DNA of 64,000 nucleotides, from assembly GCA_022446985.1 (NCBI GenBank), contig JAKVBD010000014.1:1-64000 (forward strand), read 5' to 3'. Every line of letters begins with the position of its first letter. The first letter of the stretch is position 1. Under the pieces are notes generated by a model. It did no database searches and was not told where the DNA came from. It saw only the letters and a program-made list of their open reading frames with translations. The stretch is from Lentisphaerales bacterium (lineage in GTDB: Bacteria; Verrucomicrobiota; Lentisphaeria; Lentisphaerales; Lentisphaeraceae). Below are positions 46,401 through 55,280 of the stretch, piece by piece. Both the position numbers and the translations under genes were made by a program.

Positions 46401-47319
46401 CGATATGGAGTTACTCCAGCTTTCTTCCGATAAGGTAATAGAAAAGGTTACTGCTGTTGAAAGCCTTTTAGCAGCCCAGGCGATGAGTAAGAGTGCCGAA
46501 GATCTGATACGAATAGTCGATCTCGTTAATAGCAAGCAAGAAAAAGCGACTCATGTCTTCATGGAAGGCTTAAAAAATATCAAAGGCATTGAGTTTACAG
46601 CCGATCAAGTGAAGCGCCTTAAAGTATTAGCTGATGACGCAGCTCCGAAAAACCAGGTTCTTTTATCTATTTTTGCCTCACAGAATAATATTGATTTGGG
46701 ACTAAGTGACTTAATTAACAGCTTAAAGGGCTTTGAAGCGGAAATTCTGGAGGGTGACCCAGTTAACGGTAAAGTGATGGCTGCCTCTTGTGTGGTTTGT
46801 CACGGTGCTGATTTTACTGGAGTAGCCACTGAACGCGCGCCATCTCTTGCCCAATTACCGAATTGGTACTTACAAACCCAGATGCAAAAGTATAAGCACG
46901 GTGTTCGCGGCGCAGATGTAAGTAATGGCGATGCCTACCTAATGAGGAATTTGATGAAAGAATATTCTTCACAGCAAATTGCAGATATAGCCGCTTACAT
47001 TGGAACACTTAAAATTAAACAGCCAAAAGTTACGGTTGAAGATGGTGACCCTGTGAAAGGTAAAGAGCTCTACAATAATTGTATGGCTTGTCATCAAATG
47101 GATCAACATGGTAACAAGGCTCTAAATGCTCCAGGATTAGCCGGTCTATCTGACTACTATGTGGTTAAGCAGCTACATAATTTCAAAAACAAAGTACGCG
47201 GCAATGGTGTTGGTGATAAATCTGGTCAACTGATGCAGACTTCTGTGCAAGCTTTAAAATCTGAACAAGATTTCAAAGATATAGCCGCCTACATCAACAC
47301 CCTAAAAATCAAAAAATAA
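43468..47319 (+). CDS. ThuA - dehydrogenase propeller - HEAT - carbohydrate-binding - double cytochrome c fusion, copy 2 (1283 aa)
   Basis: Same domain order as copy 1 with clear identity along the whole length, including ThuA (LKVLFLSGGGPTTASNHNGR), the propeller (DITWDDRGRMFIAETDK) and two heme motifs (CVVCHG, CMACHQ). The carbohydrate-binding module (about 830-985) is the most divergent part, suggesting different glycan targets. Starts at 43468 or 43474 both give the same signal peptide (NMKFLLYILLAFMVSTSG); the frame stays open further upstream to 43402 but that extension would bury the signal. No strong ribosome site is visible. Confidence 0.87.
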   Translation: MNMKFLLYILLAFMVSTSGAEPQKLKVLFLSGGGPTTASNHNGRINHHKLIPNFLRAGIDMTYSANKDDLNSENLAKYDALILYLSVGNEKPERLAALISYVENGGGLVALHNTCGAFEGESAFVKLIGGEFKGHGKGWFKADHVKEQKNHPALGGIPEFFTWDETYVHKNLNDDRTDLQTRDDKGRAEPWTWVRTQGKGRVFYSAHGHDGRVWENRHFQKMITAATIWASNKTALPDKDIPIFTYREDAEKYLHNYEKREDKQMIQNQISPEESAKCLVLPEGFEAQLIAHEPNIVNPYDITWDDRGRMFIAETDKSPGVHKGKGKDRIKICEDTDGDGVMDKFTVFAEHLELNTSICWVNGGIIVAQPPHMYFLKDTDGDDKADVFKKINTGWGKGALHGGPSNLKYSFDNKIYGCVGGIGHLDENEHFRAGIWHMDVDGSNFTPISNLGGNSWGLGLTEDFEIFASTANRNPAKHISIPYSYFDAVGLKKVPSQSIFDYWTFYPLTITRQGDNFGGYTAGVNFDIYTARSFPEKYWNKAAFIGGPTGKLLGQFFLEPDKEGSYRARNGESLVASFDEYTAPIKGITGPDGHLYMLDWHNLIILHGAQIKNPLRNKKEGRIYRIVHKDGKPNKVLDLSKADTAKLVETLNNNNLFWRMMAQQKIVQQKRMDAVPLLIKMAKSKEIVDENSNPAVIHALWSLHGLGQLNGSNAEALKVAQGALKQRSAAVRKNAVRVLPASEENTKLLVEMLDEKDSNTLRHILLSLALMPASKETGEKLYEMKEQFAKKQVLKTCYNLAFVRHGSALVGQFISQMPERDRSQEGIVEEKKPELVNLFENPSFEEVKDGHPQTWIFLNKKGKVEMVLDTTVTRSGKNSLRMSSKSGAVAQVRYGFKCEPGQYLLTGWVKLDNIESNTGVFFKTGGRGVQSKMTQKLTGTHTEWQKLQVDFRVSQETGMTVSLYLGGWANSTGTVWFDDMELLQLSSDKVIEKVTAVESLLAAQAMSKSAEDLIRIVDLVNSKQEKATHVFMEGLKNIKGIEFTADQVKRLKVLADDAAPKNQVLLSIFASQNNIDLGLSDLINSLKGFEAEILEGDPVNGKVMAASCVVCHGADFTGVATERAPSLAQLPNWYLQTQMQKYKHGVRGADVSNGDAYLMRNLMKEYSSQQIADIAAYIGTLKIKQPKVTVEDGDPVKGKELYNNCMACHQMDQHGNKALNAPGLAGLSDYYVVKQLHNFKNKVRGNGVGDKSGQLMQTSVQALKSEQDFKDIAAYINTLKIKK

Positions 47320-47445
47320 AAATAACTAGGTGCGCCAAATACAGGCTTGGAAAAAATACTCAAAGCGAAGATAATCGATCGAAATGTTATAAAGCTAACT
47401 GGTTTTCGATTGATATCTTAAACATTCTCAAGGAGTTGAAATACA

Positions 47446-48372
47446 ATGATAAAGTGGGCTTTCATATGTTTAGCATCGCTGTCTGTTTTTGCGGACAGCG
47501 CCATTGATAAGTTAAAATTCAATTGGATAAATAAAGTAGAAAAACCGGCTCATGGAGCGGTACATCACACTATGTACTCAAAGGCCAATAAAGCTGAAGT
47601 CGGCTTTTACGTTTACCTACCGGATCATTATAAAGCCAACCCGAAAGCCCGTTATCCGGTGATTTATTCTCTTCATGGTGGCGGCGGCAATGAGAGCAGT
47701 AATTTGGGGCGAATCCACATACTAAAGCGTGCCATGGAACTCAAGCTAATCCCACCCAGTATCATGGTTTTCCCAAATGGTATTCGCTCTTCTATCTATT
47801 TAGATTCACATGATCAGAGTATCATGATCAAAACTATGGTTCTCAAAGAAATAATTCCTTATATTGATGGCAAATATAGCACAATTGGCGCTCGGGCGAG
47901 AGCCGTTCACGGTTTTTCCATGGGAGGATCAGGATCCTGTTATCTAGCTTTTCAATCTCCTGAATACTTCAGTTCAATCTGCAACTATGCCGGCTCAGGA
48001 AATAGTAGAATCAACTTTGATCCCAGCTCCAAAGATGCCCACAAAAAAGTTCATCACTTTAAGAACAAAAGAAATATTTTAGGACCAGAAAAAGACTTTT
48101 GGAAAAATAATACTGGTTATTCTGTCCTTGAAAAGAATCAGCATGAAATCCGTGAGAATATGGGGGTAAGAGTTGTTTTCGGTCGAAAAGACAAGGCTTT
48201 TCAATCGGCAGAGAAATTTGTCCAATTTCTCGAGTCTCTCAAAATACCCTGTGAATTTGCGGTGCACGAAGGCGGCCACAACTGGGGAACTGAACAAAAT
48301 GGTTTGGATACCATGAAGTTTCACGCCAAACATTTTAAACTCAAGCAAGAAGAACTCGATCTATTAAAATGA
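47446..48372 (+). CDS. Secreted alpha/beta-hydrolase esterase (308 aa)
   Basis: Signal peptide MIKWAFICLASLSVFA; then the esterase D/feruloyl esterase-like fold with YPVIYSLHGGGG (oxyanion region, about 76-87). The nucleophile motif GFSMGG is near residue 165, the acid Asp is in VVFGRKDKAF (about 245) and the His in EGGHNW (about 275). It probably removes acyl groups from polysaccharide before lyases and sulfatases act. AAGGAG lies 10 nt before the ATG. It stands between the cytochrome fusions and the sulfatase run. Confidence 0.83.
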   Translation: MIKWAFICLASLSVFADSAIDKLKFNWINKVEKPAHGAVHHTMYSKANKAEVGFYVYLPDHYKANPKARYPVIYSLHGGGGNESSNLGRIHILKRAMELKLIPPSIMVFPNGIRSSIYLDSHDQSIMIKTMVLKEIIPYIDGKYSTIGARARAVHGFSMGGSGSCYLAFQSPEYFSSICNYAGSGNSRINFDPSSKDAHKKVHHFKNKRNILGPEKDFWKNNTGYSVLEKNQHEIRENMGVRVVFGRKDKAFQSAEKFVQFLESLKIPCEFAVHEGGHNWGTEQNGLDTMKFHAKHFKLKQEELDLLK

Positions 48373-48637
48373 TTAAGTCTTGGTAGTATTTCTTTCACAA
48401 AACGAAAGCCAGACGAAATTACAGTGATTCGCGAGAAAATTAAAGACTGAAAAACTCCTTATACTCGTGAAGAATTAGTCCCCCAGGTTAGGCAATAGTA
48501 GTGGCGAGTCCATTCACTTTTATGTTAGATAAATAACGCAGGATTGAGATTTTATGAGTCCTTGTTTAGATTTTAATTTTGTCAGTTAATAAATCCTTAA
48601 ATACCTGACTAGAATATTTAACAAGGAATGGTTTTTC

Positions 48638-50179
48638 ATGTTTAGAAGACTTGTTTATGCCCTGTTTTTTTTATGTACTTACACTGCCTTTTCACAAAAG
48701 GTAACTAAGCCAAATATCCTGTTGATAACTGCTGATGATCTGAATTATGATTCTCTTGGTTGTATGGGCAATCCCATTAAAGGATTGACGCCTCATTTAG
48801 ATAAACTTGCTTCAGAAGGAGCGCTGTTTGAAAACTGCTATATTTCGACACCGATTTGCGGCCCTTCAAGAAATGCTCTCTATACTGGCCAGCATCCACA
48901 GACAAATGGTTATATGGGACATGGAGTACAACCGCCAACCTGGTGGAAGGCCAAGTCGCGTCAGCTTTCCAAAAAATCCATTGCTTCAGAACTTTATAAA
49001 GCCGGCTATTTAACAGGTGTTGTCGGTAAGCACGGGACCTCCTGGTGTAAGTTCGATGCCAAGTTCTGCGATCTGGAACAAACGGGTTTTGGTCGTGACC
49101 CTTCTAAGTATTTTTCATTTGTCCGCGATTTTCTGAAAAGATCAAAAAGAGAAGGGAAGCCCTTTTACCTGACTGCAAATACTCACGACCCGCATCATTA
49201 CTGGGCTCGTAGTAAAGGAGAAACTAAGAAGTGGTTTGATCAGGGGATCGGTCACTCAAATTGGCAGGCTTACCTCAATGCAAAACCTTACCCGGACCCA
49301 CTGACTCAGTATAAGCCTGAAGAGATAATGTTGCATCCATCTTATCCTGACGACTCAAACTTCAAAAAGGAAGCGACGCTTTATTTTGATTCAGTGAATC
49401 GTATGGATCAGGTCGTTGGCGAACTGCTTAGAGCTTTGGAAGAAAGCGGTATGGCTGATAACACTATAGTCCTGTTTCTTTCAGATCATGGGATGCCTTG
49501 GCAGATGGGTAAGTGGTCTTTATATCCGGCTGGAACTAAAACACCTCTTATCATTCGCTGGCCCGCTCAAATTAAACAGTCATTTGTCAATAAAAAATCG
49601 GTTATTTCAGTAGTAGATATAGTTCCGACTCTTGCAGAACTCTGTAACATTCCGGCTCTCCCAAAAGTTGATGGTTCTTCATTTACGACTCTTCTCAATG
49701 GCAATTCTAAAGCCTGGAAACGTAAGGCAGCTTACAGTTGCTTTAACTACATGAATAATTTAAAACCTTATGATCAAGCAGCGAAAACTTACACAACAGA
49801 TCTGTATAAAAAAGTGGAACAGTATCGCCCTTCAAGGGCCTTGAATACTCTTAGGTTTTCGTATGTCTGGAATGGTTGGTCCGATGGCGAAACCAGACTA
49901 CCAAAAGAGATGGGCGGTAAAGTCAGCCAGATGCTTAAAAAGTACTCTCAGAATCAACAGGATAAATCTTACCCAGACTACAAAGAGAAAGCTGAATTTT
50001 TAAAATTTAAAGCTCCGGAAGAGCTTTACGATATAGTCAAAGATCCTGGATGTCGAAATAATCTCGCCAAGAATCCTGAGTACCAGACTGTTCTCAAAAA
50101 TTTCCGTCAGGATATGCGGAATATTCTGCAGGCGACAAATGATCACGAACTGGAGAACTTTCAGAGGCTAATGAACTGA
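48638..50179 (+). CDS. Exported type I sulfatase (513 aa)
   Basis: Signal peptide (1-19), metal site TADDLNYDSLG (31-41, DD at 33-34), formylglycine motif with Cys74 in C-G-P-S-R, GVVGKHG block and FLSDHGMPWQMGK for the remaining metal ligands. Length suits the family. It removes sulfate from a glycan in the periplasm once Cys74 is oxidised to formylglycine. AAGGA precedes the ATG. First of three consecutive sulfatase genes with only short gaps. Confidence 0.9.
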   Translation: MFRRLVYALFFLCTYTAFSQKVTKPNILLITADDLNYDSLGCMGNPIKGLTPHLDKLASEGALFENCYISTPICGPSRNALYTGQHPQTNGYMGHGVQPPTWWKAKSRQLSKKSIASELYKAGYLTGVVGKHGTSWCKFDAKFCDLEQTGFGRDPSKYFSFVRDFLKRSKREGKPFYLTANTHDPHHYWARSKGETKKWFDQGIGHSNWQAYLNAKPYPDPLTQYKPEEIMLHPSYPDDSNFKKEATLYFDSVNRMDQVVGELLRALEESGMADNTIVLFLSDHGMPWQMGKWSLYPAGTKTPLIIRWPAQIKQSFVNKKSVISVVDIVPTLAELCNIPALPKVDGSSFTTLLNGNSKAWKRKAAYSCFNYMNNLKPYDQAAKTYTTDLYKKVEQYRPSRALNTLRFSYVWNGWSDGETRLPKEMGGKVSQMLKKYSQNQQDKSYPDYKEKAEFLKFKAPEELYDIVKDPGCRNNLAKNPEYQTVLKNFRQDMRNILQATNDHELENFQRLMN

Positions 50180-50276
50180 TTTGGTTATCAAAAATCCATA
50201 ATATTATCAGTTTAATTTGTATAGAAAAGCCTTTTTGCAGTTAATCAATTTTCAACAAAACCCTTAGGAGTTTACA

Positions 50277-51632
50277 TTGAAAATTATAACTGCATTTTTC
50301 TTGACTTTGCTTACTCTATCAGTTAAGTCTGCTGATAAACCAAACGTCGTTTTAATCATGGCAGATGACGTCGGTATGGAAGCCTTTTCCTGCTATGGTT
50401 CCCTCGACTATAAAACGCCGAATATCGACAAGGTAGGCAAAGATGGCGTTCTCTTTAAACACTGCTATGCTCAGGCACTTTGTACGCCTTCAAGAAATCA
50501 GATTATGACCGGTAGGTACAATCACCGCAACTACCTGGGTTTTGGCATGCTGGACACCAAAGAAATCACTTTTGGCAATCTCATGAAAGGCGCTGGCTAT
50601 GCCACGGCAATTTGTGGCAAGTGGCAACTGGGGCGCGACCGTAAACTGATCAATAAATTTGGTTTCGATGAGTACCTTCTTTGGTGGTTGGAGAATAGAT
50701 CTGAGCGGTATAATAATGTCGGCGAGTTGATTCATAATGGTAAGCTTCTCGAAGGCGGCAAAGGCGAATACGGTCCGGACCTTATAGCTGATTTTGCTCT
50801 GGATTTTATGACTCGCCACAAGGATCAGCCTTTCTTTCTTTATTATCCAATGATCCTGGTTCACGACCCAATGGACCCGACGCCGGATACTATCGATGAA
50901 TCGCGTAAAAACTCAACTTTGGCCAGTAGAAAGAAATTGCCTCGTGATGAAGCCAAAAAAGTGAACAAGGCTAACTTTGTCGACATGGTTCATTACATGG
51001 ACAAAATAGTTGGGAAGTTAAGTTCTCATTTAGATTCATTAGGGATTCGCGACAATACAATTTTCATCTTCACTGGCGATAATGGTACGCACCCGATGAT
51101 TACTTCAAATACAAAAATGGGCCAGATTCGTGGAGCCAAAGCAACTCTTAAGGATGCAGGTACGCATGTGCCTCTGTTGGCATCCTGGCCGGTAAAAGGA
51201 GTGAAAGGAGTAGTGACTGATCAATTGATTGACTTTACTGACTTTTTGCCGACTATTGTCGATGCCGGTGGTGGAATAATTCCTACAGAACGCCAGCTGG
51301 ATGGCATTTCATTTTTGCCGACTCTGACTGGTAATAATGGGCCTCAAAGGGAGTGGGTTTATTCGTCTTACTTCAATAAGTACAATCTACTAAGAAAGGA
51401 CTTTATTCGCACCCAGCGTTGGAAGCTTTATGACGATGGCAGTTTTTATGATATCTCTAATGACCCTCAAGAGAAAAACTCCATTGCCAATCCGGAGGGA
51501 GAAGCATTAAGGATTCGCGACTGGTTGAAGGAGGAAATGGACGTCGTCAGCCAAACCAGCCGTAAAATACCGAAACAGCTTTATTCTGGTCGTCAGCCTA
51601 AACAGAAAAATCAAGATAAAATCAAGAAGTAG
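50277..51632 (+). CDS. Exported type I sulfatase with TTG start (451 aa)
   Basis: The start is TTG at 50277 with AGGAG 6 nt before it; it opens directly on the signal peptide (MKIITAFFLTLLTLSVKS). Metal site MADDVGMEAF (DD at 30-31), formylglycine motif Cys69 in C-T-P-S-R, ICGKWQLG and FTGDNGTH. It is a compact sulfatase, probably periplasmic. The next sulfatase begins 8 bp after its stop, indicating an operon. Confidence 0.9.
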   Translation: MKIITAFFLTLLTLSVKSADKPNVVLIMADDVGMEAFSCYGSLDYKTPNIDKVGKDGVLFKHCYAQALCTPSRNQIMTGRYNHRNYLGFGMLDTKEITFGNLMKGAGYATAICGKWQLGRDRKLINKFGFDEYLLWWLENRSERYNNVGELIHNGKLLEGGKGEYGPDLIADFALDFMTRHKDQPFFLYYPMILVHDPMDPTPDTIDESRKNSTLASRKKLPRDEAKKVNKANFVDMVHYMDKIVGKLSSHLDSLGIRDNTIFIFTGDNGTHPMITSNTKMGQIRGAKATLKDAGTHVPLLASWPVKGVKGVVTDQLIDFTDFLPTIVDAGGGIIPTERQLDGISFLPTLTGNNGPQREWVYSSYFNKYNLLRKDFIRTQRWKLYDDGSFYDISNDPQEKNSIANPEGEALRIRDWLKEEMDVVSQTSRKIPKQLYSGRQPKQKNQDKIKK

Positions 51633-51640
51633 AGATTATT

Positions 51641-53038
51641 ATGGCGAGATTTATATATGTACTGATTCTGACTTTAACCGTTTCTTTTTTTGCAGAAGAG
51701 AAGCCTAACTTTATTTTGATCTTTACCGACGACCAGGGGTATCAGGATCTTGGGTGCTTTGGCTCTCCAAAGATTAAAACTCCTGAAATAGATAAGATGG
51801 CTAAGGAAGGCGCACGCTTTTCTGACTTCTACTCGGCGAATGCCATATGTTCGGCATCGCGTGCGGCTTTGTTGACAGGCCGTTACCCTTCAAGAAATGG
51901 TGTCTTTCACGTCTATTATCCTGGCGCGTCAAAAGGTTTAAGGCCAGAGGAAGTAACCATTGCCGAAGTTTTGAAAGCAGTGGATTACAGGACATCGATT
52001 ATTGGTAAGTGGCACCTCGGTGATCGCCAGAAATACTTACCAACGAAACAGGGTTTTGACAGTTACTTTGGTATTCCATTCAGCAATGACATGTGGATGC
52101 ACAAGGATCTTGAATTGGCAGATGACATCAAACTCTTTGGTGGCGTTACTGTAGAGCAAATCAAATCTGGTGAAGCGGGTAAAGGAGTCAAAGGTCAGAA
52201 GCGGGGAGGTAAAGTGCCCCTTATGCGGGATGAAAAAGTCGTTGAGTATCCAGTCGATCAGACATATATTACTGAGCGCTATACCGACGAAGCCCTGAAA
52301 ATTATCAAAGAATCAGAGCAAAGAAAGCAGCCCTATTTTATTTACCTGGCTTATTCCATGCCGCATGTACCACTATATACTTCGCCAAAATTCCAAGGTA
52401 AAAGTGAGCGTGGACCTTATGGCGATACTATTGAGGAGATGGACTACCATATAGGTCGTATTCTCAAACACTTGAAAAGTAGCGGGGCAGATAAGAATAC
52501 CCTAGTTATTTTTACTTCGGAAAACGGCCCTTGGAAACTTTCAAAAAATCGTGGCGGTTCTGCCTTGCCACTAAAGGGTGCGAAATTTTCGACATATGAA
52601 GGAGGACACCGTGTACCTTGCGTCATGTGGTGGCCTGGGACTATACCGGCAGGTACAGATAGCAAAGAAATAGCCACCACTCTCGACTTTATGCCGACTC
52701 TTGTAGCTCTTGCCGGAGCTGAGCTTCCAAAAGGTCGAATTTTGGATGGCAAAAACATGATCGCTTTACTCAAGGATGGTGCCAAAGGTAAAAGTGAGTA
52801 TGAGCAATTTTTCTACTGGAGTAAGAAAAATATCGAAGGTCTGCGAATTGGGGATATGAAGCTTCGTGTGAAGTACAATACTAAAACAAAAACTCGCGCT
52901 GAGCCGGAGCTCTACAATCTTGCAGAAGACATCTCAGAAAGCAATAATCTCGCCACCCAAATGCCTGAAAAATTGGCAACTATGATGAAAATATTACTTC
53001 AGGCCGAGAAAGACCAATTATCGAATTCAGTCAAGTAA
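51641..53038 (+). CDS. Exported type I sulfatase with CSASR motif (465 aa)
   Basis: Signal peptide (1-18), FTDDQGYQDLG (DD at 30-31), Cys70 in C-S-A-S-R (an allowed C-x-A-x-R variant of the usual C-x-P-S-R), IIGKWHLG, and FTSENGPWKLSKNRGG where EN replaces the common DN/DH pair. It ends with a short charged tail. AGATTATT before the ATG is a poor ribosome site, so translation may depend on the gene upstream. Substrate unknown. Confidence 0.88.
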   Translation: MARFIYVLILTLTVSFFAEEKPNFILIFTDDQGYQDLGCFGSPKIKTPEIDKMAKEGARFSDFYSANAICSASRAALLTGRYPSRNGVFHVYYPGASKGLRPEEVTIAEVLKAVDYRTSIIGKWHLGDRQKYLPTKQGFDSYFGIPFSNDMWMHKDLELADDIKLFGGVTVEQIKSGEAGKGVKGQKRGGKVPLMRDEKVVEYPVDQTYITERYTDEALKIIKESEQRKQPYFIYLAYSMPHVPLYTSPKFQGKSERGPYGDTIEEMDYHIGRILKHLKSSGADKNTLVIFTSENGPWKLSKNRGGSALPLKGAKFSTYEGGHRVPCVMWWPGTIPAGTDSKEIATTLDFMPTLVALAGAELPKGRILDGKNMIALLKDGAKGKSEYEQFFYWSKKNIEGLRIGDMKLRVKYNTKTKTRAEPELYNLAEDISESNNLATQMPEKLATMMKILLQAEKDQLSNSVK

Positions 53039-53132
53039 GGTTTGAGCACAGTCTGTTTAGAATAACTCTACTGTCGTTAATTAAAGTAATATGAAATGCC
53101 TTGCTAAATCTTATTCAATAAAAGGAAGTGTT

Positions 53133-54140
53133 ATGGGAATACAGAAATTATTATTCATCGCTATTTTGGTAATGGGCTTGTCAGCTTTTGCCAATGAGGA
53201 AGTAAAAGCTATTCGCGCCAAAATGAGGGTGATGAAAGAGGAAGTAGCGACTCTCAAAAAAGCCAAGAGAATCAAAGAATCCAGAGCTTTGAATAAGCAA
53301 TGGATAGCACTGAACCATAAAGCTCTTTGGTTGGAAAATAACGAGCAAATTAAGGCGGATATAAAGGCAATGGATATTCAGAAGCCAAAGAAACCGCGTA
53401 AGGTGCTGATTTACTCAAAAACAACAGGTTTTAGGCATACCTCGATCGAGTTTGGCGCTAAGGTTTTGACCTTTCTGGGTGAGCAGTCTGGAGCCTTTAC
53501 TGCAACTCACACTGAAGATGCAGAGATGATCAATCATACGGAGCTGACTAAGTACGATACAATTATCATGCTGAATACGACCAATAACCCGATTGCCAAA
53601 CCAGAGCAACGATCTGCATTTGAAAAATTTTTGGCTTCTAAGAAAGGGCTGGTAGGAATTCATGCAGCAACAGACTGCCATAAAAACTGGCCCGAGTACC
53701 TTGAAGCGATGGGCGGTATCTTTGATGGTCACCCTTGGGGCGCCGGAGCCAAAGTAACGCTTTACAACGAAGATCTCGACCACCCTTGCTGTAAGCATGT
53801 TCCACAGGGGTATGTCATTCGCGATGAAATTTACCAGTACAAAGATGATAAGCATTTTACACGTGACAAAATGCGCGTTCTTCTCAGTTTAGATCTTAAT
53901 GGTCCAAATATGCAGAAAAAGAACATGAAGCGCAAAGATAACGATTATCCGGTTTCATGGATAAGGTCATATACCGGTTCCCGGGTTTTCTATACCAACC
54001 TCGGGCACAATGAAACAACTTTTGTCGATAAAGTGGCTCTTCAGCACATGCTTTCAGGTATTCAGTATGCCTTAGGTGATTTAGAGGCAGATGCGACTCC
54101 CAGTGCCAAAATAGGTAAACTTCCTAAAGCCGTTAAGTAA
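53133..54140 (+). CDS. Secreted ThuA protein with coiled-coil N-terminus (335 aa)
   Basis: ATG at 53133 has AAGGAAG 5 nt upstream and gives signal peptide MGIQKLLFIAILVMGLSAFA; the frame open from 53091 is rejected. Residues about 22-80 are a charged helical coiled coil. The ThuA domain follows (KVLIYSKTTGFRHTSIEFGAKVL, GLVGIHAATDCHKNWPEYLEAMGGIFDGHP, SRVFYTNLGHNETTF). This shorter ThuA type differs from the one at 21929. It is probably periplasmic and may act on sugar products of the sulfatases upstream. Confidence 0.85.
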   Translation: MGIQKLLFIAILVMGLSAFANEEVKAIRAKMRVMKEEVATLKKAKRIKESRALNKQWIALNHKALWLENNEQIKADIKAMDIQKPKKPRKVLIYSKTTGFRHTSIEFGAKVLTFLGEQSGAFTATHTEDAEMINHTELTKYDTIIMLNTTNNPIAKPEQRSAFEKFLASKKGLVGIHAATDCHKNWPEYLEAMGGIFDGHPWGAGAKVTLYNEDLDHPCCKHVPQGYVIRDEIYQYKDDKHFTRDKMRVLLSLDLNGPNMQKKNMKRKDNDYPVSWIRSYTGSRVFYTNLGHNETTFVDKVALQHMLSGIQYALGDLEADATPSAKIGKLPKAVK

Positions 54141-54185
54141 ATTTTAAAAGGGTAGGTCTTTTGGTTTTACGGGCCTTTTTCTGAT

Positions 54186-54210
54186 CCATGCTTCTATAAA
54201 AGAGGCATGG
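54186..54210. terminator. Strong hairpin between convergent genes
   Basis: CCATGCTTCT (54186-54195) pairs with AGAGGCATGG (54201-54210) with one mismatch and a 5-nt loop. There is no T-run on either side, so it may be a processing end or a factor-assisted terminator shared by both genes. Confidence 0.45.
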
Positions 54211-54224
54211 AATTTATTCGAACA

Positions 54225-55070
54225 TTAAGACAATTCGTTCATTTTAAGTTCATGTTCCATACGAGCATCATCTATCTCACTAAGAACTTCTTTAACATTG
54301 GTCTTTTTCTGATTGTGTTTGAATTGGCCAGTGAGTTGAGTATCTGGCGTTAACTCCCCCTTCTCATAAATAGCCCATATTTCATCAGCATAATTTGTCG
54401 ATAGAATTTCAGGGGCAAGTCGACCGAAAAAATTCTTTATATTATTGACATCACGTGAAAAAATCATCTTGGCGTTATTATTTCCGGCTGCATCTACAGC
54501 TTGTGGTAATTCAATGATAACCGGTCCGTCTGGATCAACGAGAATATTGTATTCGGATAAATCGCCATGAATTAACCCGCAACAAAGCATGCGGACCAGT
54601 TCAGCAATTAAAAACTGGTGATACTCTTTAACTTCTTCTAAAGTCATTTCAACATCGCCTAAACGAGGTGCTACATTACCTGTATGGTCGATTATTAAAT
54701 CCATAATAAGTATGCCATCGAAACAACCGTGAGCCTGTGGGACTCGTACTCCGGCATCTGCTAAATGGTAGAGGGCTTCTACTTCGGCATTTTGCCAAGC
54801 TTCTTCCTCTTCCCGGCGACCATAATTACTGCGTTTTGCCATAGCTCTGGCGCGACGGGAATTGCGTTCATTTCGCCCTTCGCGGTACATGGAAGAATTT
54901 TGAAAACTGCGATTGTTGACATCTTTATAGACCTTTGCACAGCGAAGTTGATTGTCAGATTTAACTAAATAGACTTTGGCTTCTTTGCCGCTCATGATTG
55001 GCCTGATTACCTCATCGATAATGCCATCACTTATTAAAGGTTTTAGACGCTTTGGTATTTTTTTTTTCAA
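54225..55070 (-). CDS. RIO-family protein kinase-like protein (281 aa)
   Basis: Atypical RIO kinase fold: IMSGKEAKVYLVKSD (nucleotide loop, about 26-40), LRCAKVYKD with the ATP-binding Lys (about 46), GLIHGDLSEYNILV with catalytic Asp (about 172) and IIELPQAVDAAGN, where the usual metal-binding Asp of I-D-x-P-Q is Glu. Start is TTG followed by A10; no ATG is available upstream. Bacterial RIO proteins have no settled role, though ribosome-related roles are known in archaea and eukaryotes. It is probably cytoplasmic and alone in its unit. Confidence 0.85.
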   Translation of the reverse strand: MKKKIPKRLKPLISDGIIDEVIRPIMSGKEAKVYLVKSDNQLRCAKVYKDVNNRSFQNSSMYREGRNERNSRRARAMAKRSNYGRREEEEAWQNAEVEALYHLADAGVRVPQAHGCFDGILIMDLIIDHTGNVAPRLGDVEMTLEEVKEYHQFLIAELVRMLCCGLIHGDLSEYNILVDPDGPVIIELPQAVDAAGNNNAKMIFSRDVNNIKNFFGRLAPEILSTNYADEIWAIYEKGELTPDTQLTGQFKHNQKKTNVKEVLSEIDDARMEHELKMNELS

Positions 55071-55225
55071 ATCTATAGTGTTCTCTAAAATTTTGTGTGA
55101 TACTTCTGTAAGATCTTAAATATAAGAACCCAATAATAGTAGTATTGTTTTCGATTGCCAAGCTTGTTTATGTAAAGTCAGTGAAGGATGTGATAAAGCA
55201 TCATTTAAATGAATGTGCTTTTAAA

Positions 55226-55250
55226 TAAAAAAGCCGCTGTTGCCAGCGAC
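55226..55250 (-). terminator. Rho-independent terminator of the PVC cytochrome gene
   Basis: On the minus strand GTCGCTG (55250-55244) pairs with CAGCGGC (55239-55233), with one G-T pair and a 4-nt loop, followed by TTTTTT (55232-55227). It closes the gene ending at 55281. Confidence 0.75.
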
Positions 55251-55280
55251 CTTTTTAGGAAGAGAACTTTACAGTGGAGA

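Noticed and set aside
48376-48498. A 41-codon stretch with one internal TGA reading TKRKPDEITVIREK and TPYTREELVPQVRQ
   Set aside because: Looks protein-like but is short, interrupted, and matches no family I can name; chance is a sufficient explanation.
48914-48921. TGTCCCAT on the minus strand inside a sulfatase gene
   Set aside because: No TGTA at the required distance (TGGA instead) and no minus-strand gene downstream.
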